Source of the DNA: Sphacelaria rigidula
Taxonomy: Eukaryota; Phaeophyceae; Sphacelariales
NCBI GenBank assembly: GCA_964200075.2
Contig: CAXNAA020000458.1
Span: 1-21,172, forward strand
DNA length: 21,172 nt
Direction of reading: 5' to 3'
A program made the position numbers and the translations under genes. The notes beneath the pieces were generated by a model. It saw nothing but the letters and a program-made list of their open reading frames with translations, was not told where the DNA came from and did not search any database. The stretch's first letter is position 1. The number at the start of each line of letters is the position of its first letter. Positions 15,706-21,172 of the stretch are shown here, piece after piece.

Positions 15706-18700
15706 CTGCGTGAGATGCAATGCAGTGGGTGCAGTCTCACAATTAATTCAGGGTGATGTGTTGATGGATTCCCGCTCCGAATACTTTTTGTGATACCTCT
15801 ACCAAACAAAGCTTGCTCTCTTTGTGCTGCTCGCGGTCGCCATTTTCGAAATATGATGAAGTGCAGTACCTTTTAGTTGCCGCCAGAACTTGCACAAGAA
15901 AATGCCCGATGCGTACAAAGTATCTGACCTATACCCCGCCGTGGTATGCGTGTTATTTTTTTTGTCCCACACTATTACCAGGATACGATCGAAGAAAAGC
16001 GAGCAGGTGCATAAAACAGCGACCTGTGGTAAGACCACTGGACACTTGATTTGTTTATTGTTCGCGACCAACACTTGTTTTTGGTTTCCCTGGTCGGTGC
16101 GAGACACTAACCGTTATGCTTCCGATTATGTTGTCCTTGCGCCCCATTGCAATTGGCACGCTTGTTTCTTGTCCTGGCGCAAGTCGCACGGAAGGCAAGG
16201 CCCCCTGAACAAGGGAACAAATTCAGCAAAGATACCGCATCGAATCATCATTGTGAAGAATGCTGCTGCTGCCTAATCTGAAGCAAACGCGGTGTCGAGC
16301 TAAGCTCCTTCCGCAGCACCCACCTCTCCACCACACGAAACGATTTCATCGAGTAAAACATGGATTCCGTGCGCGATCAACTTAGCGCGCGGCCATGTGT
16401 GGTGCCGGAGGCGGCAAAAACAGCGCCTTTGCACAGGGCGAAGCAAACCGCCACAAATATGTCAGGGCAGAGAAAGAGAGGGAGAGAGTTATATCCCTGT
16501 GTAGGGAATTCACCGTGCTGAAGTTGAGTTTCCGGGGGGTCATCCGTCTTCGTAAGGCTAAAACCTACCCAATAAACTATACCAAATGCAGCACCTGTGA
16601 GTTCATTCCAGTCAGAACGGACTGCGATGCCTCGTCCGCCCCCTGGATTACACGAGCGCATGCGTCCATTGACCTTTTCACCTGAGGCGTCGACAGAACC
16701 GATACAGTTAGCACGCCCCATCTCGTGCTGTTGTGGTAGGCGTGCCGATCCATCAAACACTTCCAGACTTGCGCTTGAGAAATCGAAAATAACATCGTTC
16801 GTTCAGGTTGTGTTTGATGCTATAAAAATATAGTCAGGGTTGAGGCAGTGACGCCGCAGGTAGTCATGTCCACTGGACAAGCAGAGAGAGCAGCGTACGT
16901 CATATTTACCTTTTCAAGCAGCACTCGGATGGATTGTTTTGGCCTTCCCATGGAGTACTCGATCTCCTCCAACACGTCCACGCTCAGATGGTTTCTGTCA
17001 TATAGAATACACCCAAGCGTGTCGTTCGCCTCGATCGCTTTCGCTACTGTCCTGAACGCGGCATCCGTCCCTCCGCACTCTGACACATTCAGCTCTAGTA
17101 AGGTTCTGGGGTGAAACACACGACATAATAAACGTAGACAGGCAACGTATTCTGATTTTCCTATCCGTTAATACCATTTGTGTACTCGCAGTTCTGGGCG
17201 GTCGCGCTGCGGCTCAAGTAAACATCTTGCGACAATATGAAGACGTTCATGCGCAAACGCTGGAAAGGTATAAAAAGACCTCGCTCCGATATTTGTCGGG
17301 TTGAGAGGGACTTATGCGTCTCTTGCCGCAAATCATTAGAACGTGCTCCGTTTGTTCGCAACACCTTGGTCTCCGGCGCAAAGCCAGCATCAGTTGTCGG
17401 GCCAATCAGCGCTTCATCGTCGTGGGAGTAAAGACCACCGGGATATATGGACCTTGGCCAAACTGACTGTACATTTCTGTTCAGTTACCCATTCATCGAC
17501 AACTGTATGAGTGTCGGCCGCAGACAGGCTTAATTCATCAACTGTGGACCCGGAAAAAAGCACGGTGTGAAGCTACGGAAGGGGTGCACAAATATTTTCT
17601 GGCGTTAGAATCGTTAGGAGCCCTTTATCTCATCCAAAACACGAGTTATGAAATATGTGAGAGTACGTCAGGATTACTATTTCAATACGCTAGGGAGATC
17701 CCGAATGAATTTGCAAACGAGGATGCCCTGTCGCATATTCTTGTGCATCTAGAATCGTTGGGAGCCCCTGAACCAGACAAGATTCTGCGCAAAAAGTGCA
17801 CCCCTACCGTGGCATTACTCCACGCAAGTAGATATTAAGAGATATTCTTTATTAACCACACATTGCTCACACAAAACTGTGTTAACACACACCGATACCA
17901 GAGTACTATATCCATCAAAAGTAGAATCAGGTAGACCCCGCCTTGGACGACTGGAGGAGAGGACCAGTGGGCTAGTGAACTAGTGGACAGATGGACTGAT
18001 CGTGTTGGGGGAAGTGTTCGCAATGACCACAACAAACTACATAATCACGATCATGTTCCAATACATCGTTACCGGCTCTTGCTCCAAGATGTAACTCTCT
18101 TCATTGCAAGTGCCTACACATACACCCAGAACAAAACGTGGGATCTGAGATCTCTTCTTTCCGATTTGGGAATTGACCAATCAATATCGCTCGCCCCCTT
18201 TCTTCTCAAAACGCAACGATAGACCATCCCTACCCCGGCCACGATAGACAATCTCCACCCCCCCCCTCTATCCCCCGTAGAAAAGCAGAAGCACTGCCTG
18301 CTTGTCGCCCAAGGATGGGGAATTGGATACCCTCCAACTTGAACAACGCCTGATCATTCTCCCGTTTCCATATTGTATCATTCGTTTACCTCCTTCGCCC
18401 CTTTCCCCCCTCCCCCCCCCTATGTAGCGCGGCTGCCCTCATAGGTCATCATCCTCGTTTCGACTGTAAATCGTTTCTCACGTATTCTTGGCGATGGCAC
18501 TCGCCACGGCCTCTATTCCCGCGGAACCGAGCCAGTTTCCAGACACATCGAGGTGTAAAAGAGTTTCGTTCGACATGAGCATTCCCGCCAGCGCTTTCCC
18601 GCCCGGTGCTCTCATGTTGTTAGCCGGGAGCATGAGTCTGTCAGGGGACGAATGCGATCGACATGGGAACAATTCAAAACTATAAGTTGCTTTATCGGCC

Positions 18701-19833
18701 ACTGCACAGTATGCGTATGGGATGGTTCGAGGGTAGGTGTTACGAACGATATAACATACATATCACGCCTTGCTTTGTAGTATGGGCAGTAGCGGCGACA
18801 AGCGGCGTCCTCCACTATCTGATGGCCAACGGCGTTTTCTAACAGCGCAGAGAGTCTAGAATCTGACCCAATTCCCGCCGTATATTGTCGAGAGAGGACA
18901 GTGTTGCTGTCCTCCTTTCCATGTACTAGAAAGCAAGCGGATAATACAAGCGTGGAGGGTGCTGAACAAAGCTGCCAGCTTTCGAGTGATTCAACAGAGC
19001 TGACCTGCAGCTTAGGGTGAGGTACAATAGCAGCGGGCATTCATTCATCTCAGGTTCCCCTAGACTCCACCCTTTTCCCTGGCCACGCTTCGACGAATCT
19101 GGTCACTTTAACATGTTGGTTTGGCCATCGGTTCACTATTTCGTGCCCACCACCGATGTGCCGACCCGGGCAGCAAAAATGATCGATCGCGTCACAATGA
19201 CGGTTACCGCGTGGTTGTTGTTGGGACACGTGATCGAGGGTGATTGTTGCCCCCCTTGGACACGTTATCGGAACGCCGGCAGAGAAATTTTGCGTACGCA
19301 CGATCATGCTCACAGATAATTCTTCAACCTTGCGAAACCACACCCTTTATGGTTTACGTCACCTGCCCCCACCCGCACACAACAAAACTTGTGCCCAACA
19401 CACACCTACCTGCACCGTGAAAACACACGTGCGTATGGCAGACCAGTGACAGAAGGGCACTGGCAAATCGCGTCGGTACGCCACGAAACAACTGAGGCGC
19501 GGTTGTTTTTAACGGAAATGAGTTGTGTGCATGATGAAGAAAGGGTATAGTCGTTTATACTGAAACCCGGGCATGTGGAAACGTGAACTCTGCCTCATGA
19601 TGAGGCATAATTAAGCACACCTTTGCATTCTCTCTGCACGTAGGGCACATTAATACAAACCTGCCTTCTGAGAGCTCGATTCTCGGCCAGAGCGCGCGTC
19701 AGCGCTGATACCCCTTCGTTCCCTATGGCATTTTGCCCGAGCCACAGTGTTTCCAGATGCATAGCGCCTCCCAGCACATTTGCTATCTGCTTTGCGCCGG
19801 TGTCGCCGAGTTCACATGTGCCGAGGTGAAGAC
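15466..19833 (-). CDS. LRR (ribonuclease-inhibitor type) protein, at least four exons, 5' end not found
   Basis: Exons, in transcript order: 19833-19665, 18637-18482, 17105-16910, 15705-15466. Joined they give 252 codons in one frame, ending in TGA. The first three encode continuous 28-residue LRRs with the pattern LxxLxLxxNxIxxxGxxxLAxxLxxNxT. The spacing stays exactly 28 across both junctions, which is strong support for the model. The last exon is a non-LRR tail. RI-type LRRs form curved protein-binding surfaces (as in NLRC3-like and RanGAP proteins). In brown algae, LRR genes whose exons carry whole repeats have been discussed as shuffling recognition proteins. No signal peptide, GTPase or NB-ARC domain is visible because the upstream part is missing or unrecognised. 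It could be a complete small gene, a partial model or a decaying paralogue. The hAT element sits 73 bp past the stop. Confidence 0.6.
15800..16900. other. Intronic or intergenic stretch without supported gene
   Basis: If the LRR model is right this is its last intron. Open frames of about 128 codons exist on each strand (15890-16276 plus; 16377-16760 minus), but neither has a recognisable domain or good coding context. I see nothing else in it. Confidence 0.45.
16910..17105 (-). CDS. LRR exon 3, last repeats
   Basis: Acceptor TTTCACCCCAG|AACC, donor GAAAAG|GTAAAT; 196 nt, phase 2 in and phase 0 out. It encodes TLLELNVSECGGTDAAFRTV, then AKAIEANDTLGCILYDRNHL, then a helical end (VLEEIEYSMGRPKQSIRVLL). 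The junction codon AC+A gives Thr, and the 28-residue period continues through it. If the donor were not used, the frame would run 31 more codons to a stop at 16820-16822. Confidence 0.8.
17584..17838 (+). other. Open frame in LRR intron with an internal LESLGA duplication
   Basis: An 84-codon plus-strand frame (GTG start only) contains the DNA repeat AGAATCGTT(A/G)GGAGCCC at 17608-17625 and 17751-17768, read as LESLGA in both places. No family is recognised. It lies antisense inside the predicted 17106-18481 intron. It may be a decayed exon or a chance frame. Confidence 0.2.
18240..18421. repeat. Pyrimidine-rich low-complexity tract
   Basis: C/T runs at about 18253-18281 and 18382-18421, including nine consecutive C residues. 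On the LRR-gene strand this is a purine-rich tract just inside the intron that follows LRR exon 2. Confidence 0.75.
18482..18637 (-). CDS. LRR exon 2, two repeats
   Basis: Acceptor CCTGACAG|ACTCATG, donor GAATAC|GTGAGA. It is 156 nt and symmetric (phase 2 in, phase 2 out), so it can be gained or lost without a frameshift. It encodes LMLPANNMRAPGGKALAGML, then NETLLHLDVSGNWLGSAG, then AVASAIAKN. The first repeat is four residues shorter than 28; the second is exact. Confidence 0.8.
19665..19833 (-). CDS. LRR exon 1 (first recognisable), two repeats
   Basis: Acceptor ATCATAG|GTCTTCACC; the exon reads LHLGTCELGDTGAKQIA, then METLWLG-type second repeat (HLETLWLGQNAIGNEG), then LTRALAENRALR. The exon is 169 nt, one base more than two exact 28-codon repeats. 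It starts in phase 1, whereas the other internal LRR exons start in phase 2. The chosen end, AG|GCAGGT, is a GC donor: it yields phase 2 and exact repeat spacing into the next exon. The ordinary-looking CAG|GTTTGT donor four bases later would end in phase 0 and break the frame. Confidence 0.65.
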
Positions 19834-20035
19834 CTATGATGTGTTAACAGGGAGAATTGATCAATAGATTTAGTGATTGATTATCGCACATGAACCAATA
19901 CGCCGTACGAGTTGTGAAGTCAGCCGTCGTTACAACATGGACGTGTCAGACGTGTCTAAGATAAATTAGCAGAGACGGTCGCTGAGGGAAACTCGAGTAG
20001 AGCAGAATAGAGTAGATAAGGAATAACGAACGAAA

Positions 20036-20060
20036 ACATACATATATATATATACATATA
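20036..20060. repeat. (TA)n microsatellite
   Basis: CATATATATATATATACATATA-type alternating tract, upstream of the first recognisable LRR exon on the minus strand. Confidence 0.85.
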
Positions 20061-20195
20061 CAAGATTCCCCTTCGGGAGATTGGTACGGGCCTCCCGGGG
20101 GTGACGCAAGTAGAAAATATCTGGATAAGAGATGCTGTTGTATCTCAATGTACAGTAGTGATCGTGGCTGTACAAAACATCGCATGTGTCATCGG

Positions 20196-20366
20196 ATGTC
20201 GTTCGTAAATATGGGAATTCGGACGGAGGCCGACGGCGGAATCGCCGGCGTAGGACGTGTGCGGGATTCGCGAGGTGCCGGAGTGCGAAGTAGCTCCCGT
20301 GCCACAAAGACACGACAGCGCGAGATACTTCCCGAAATTTTGGAATGCGTGGAACATTCTTGGCAG
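20196..20366 (+). CDS. Possible first exon, unrecognised
   Basis: A GC-rich island with an ATG at 20196 reading MSFVNMGIRTEADGGIAG, then an Arg/Ser-rich part, then LPEILECVEHSWQ. It ends at a plausible donor, TTGGCAG|GTTCTT, after 57 codons in phase 0. The minus strand is also open here. There is no domain match and no partner exon before the window end. Confidence 0.2.
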
Positions 20367-20671
20367 GTTCTTTGTTGATCACTTCGGCTTCCACATCAAC
20401 GGACCTTTTTTCAAAACAGGGTAATTGTGTTTTGCGCAGATCATTCCTGTGCTGCCGTGCTGCCGTGCCTTATTCAAAGTCGCCAACGGCCCATTGCACG
20501 GTCTTGTGTTTGCTCTTGACTAAGGCCAAGGCAGTGTTCAATTGTTTTCAACTGCTTTGCCCTCATGTTCTCGTGACCTTGACGGCATAACCGGTATGTT
20601 CGTGCTCCCAAATGAACGAGAACGCGACAAAGAGAAACGCGGGGGGAAAACACCCCGCCAAAAGTAATCCT

Positions 20672-20770
20672 GTTTGAAGTTTTCCATGATCCCCAACAGA
20701 CCCTTGTGGTTCGGGTTTCTGTTTCAAGTTCTCCATGATATTTAAAAGGCTTTTGCGGTTCGGGATCGAC
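20672..20770. repeat. Two tandem copies of a 49-bp unit
   Basis: GTTTGAAGTTTTCCATGAT at 20672 and GTTTCAAGTTCTCCATGAT at 20721 are each followed by a (C/T)TTTTG-GGTTCGGG-like end (TTGTGGTTCGGG and TTGCGGTTCGGG). The period is 49 bp. The long minus-strand open frames here only follow the repeat. Confidence 0.8.
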
Positions 20771-21066
20771 ACCCCGCGAAAAAGGGCCGATTTGAGCGAC
20801 TTTCGGTGGCCAGAACACGCGCCACAGGTATCAGATGACGCCCCAACCCGAACGGTATTGTACCGCTGAGCCTTCTGAGTGCGCTGCAAAAGGAGGCGCA
20901 TGAAAAATGCCTTGTCGCCAGAGAAAACTCGGCAAGAGTGGTGAAAAATATTAGATAATTTGAGTTGTGACCTGGTTCGGCTAATCAGTTACCTGGTTGC
21001 AGAAAATTATGATCAGTTACAGTTACCACTTGAAACTGGATAACTAGCGGCGGAGTCGCCTGAATG

Positions 21067-21172
21067 CCCCCCCCCCCCCCCCGCCGGGGGGGGGGGCCCC
21101 CCGGGGGGGCCCCCCGGGGCCAAAAAAATACGCCAATTTGGTTTAAAATTCCTCAAAAACCCGGGAAAATCT
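21067..21172. other. Low-quality contig end
   Basis: A run of C (about 16), then alternating blocks of G and C homopolymers, then a tail with doubled and tripled bases throughout. This is typical of a failing sequencing read and is not credible as genomic sequence. Confidence 0.75.

Noticed and set aside
16377-16760. Minus-strand 127-codon frame as an extra LRR-gene exon
   Set aside because: No LRR pattern and no splice sites of suitable phase; the 16910 to 15705 join works without it.
18781-18870. Degenerate LRR-like peptide (LSALLENAVGHQIVEDAA) after a TTCTAG acceptor, as an extra exon
   Set aside because: It lacks the LxL and conserved Asn spacing, and inserting it would break the exact 28-residue register between the flanking exons.
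20145-20394. Minus-strand frames of 70-142 codons as an upstream LRR exon
   Set aside because: No LRR pattern; the plus strand is equally open in the same GC-rich island.

Overview
The window looks like nuclear DNA of a stramenopile, most likely a brown alga (Ectocarpus-like). The evidence is spliced genes with GC-rich exons, large amounts of non-coding sequence holding decayed repeats and microsatellites, a leucine-rich-repeat (LRR) gene whose exons each carry about two 28-residue repeats, and a tryptophan/glycine-rich module that I associate with oomycete and brown-algal proteins. The lineage call is an inference; no ribosomal or other marker gene is present.

Layout. Positions 1-515 are a satellite-like array with a 157-bp higher-order period made of four ~39-bp subunits. 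Positions 660-2010 are a decayed composite repeat: an inverted (fold-back) pair, a 268-bp tandem duplication, and three copies of a ~130-150-bp repeat. Positions 2011-4750 hold no gene I can support. Positions 4877-10759 (+) hold the main gene, a predicted 1827-residue two-exon protein. It has an SQ/TQ-rich N-terminus, two W/G modules, four tandem 92-residue basic/acidic repeats, a tandem BRCT pair laid out like that of 53BP1, and a C-terminal BAH-like domain. Positions 10760-13200 are 3' UTR and intergenic sequence with microsatellites and a cluster of five TGACGT motifs. A possible 690-bp inverted-repeat-bounded element with an ORF lies at 13204-13896. Positions 14357-15392 are a well-defined non-autonomous hAT-type element with terminal inverted repeats and a perfect 8-bp target-site duplication. 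Positions 15466-19833 (-) hold an LRR (ribonuclease-inhibitor type) gene of at least four exons. The last ~110 bases look like low-quality sequence at a contig end.

The two protein-coding loci are unrelated. The BRCT protein is probably a nuclear DNA-damage mediator. The LRR protein belongs to a class whose modular exon structure in brown algae has been linked to recognition proteins. The hAT element lies only 73 bp downstream of the LRR stop codon, so it may contribute to that gene's 3' end.

The strongest candidates for something new are: (1) a 53BP1-type BRCT pair joined to a BAH-like rather than a Tudor domain; (2) a GC-AG intron in the LRR gene, predicted because only that donor keeps the exact 28-residue repeat register; (3) the hAT element with dense same-orientation TATGCT subterminal motifs.
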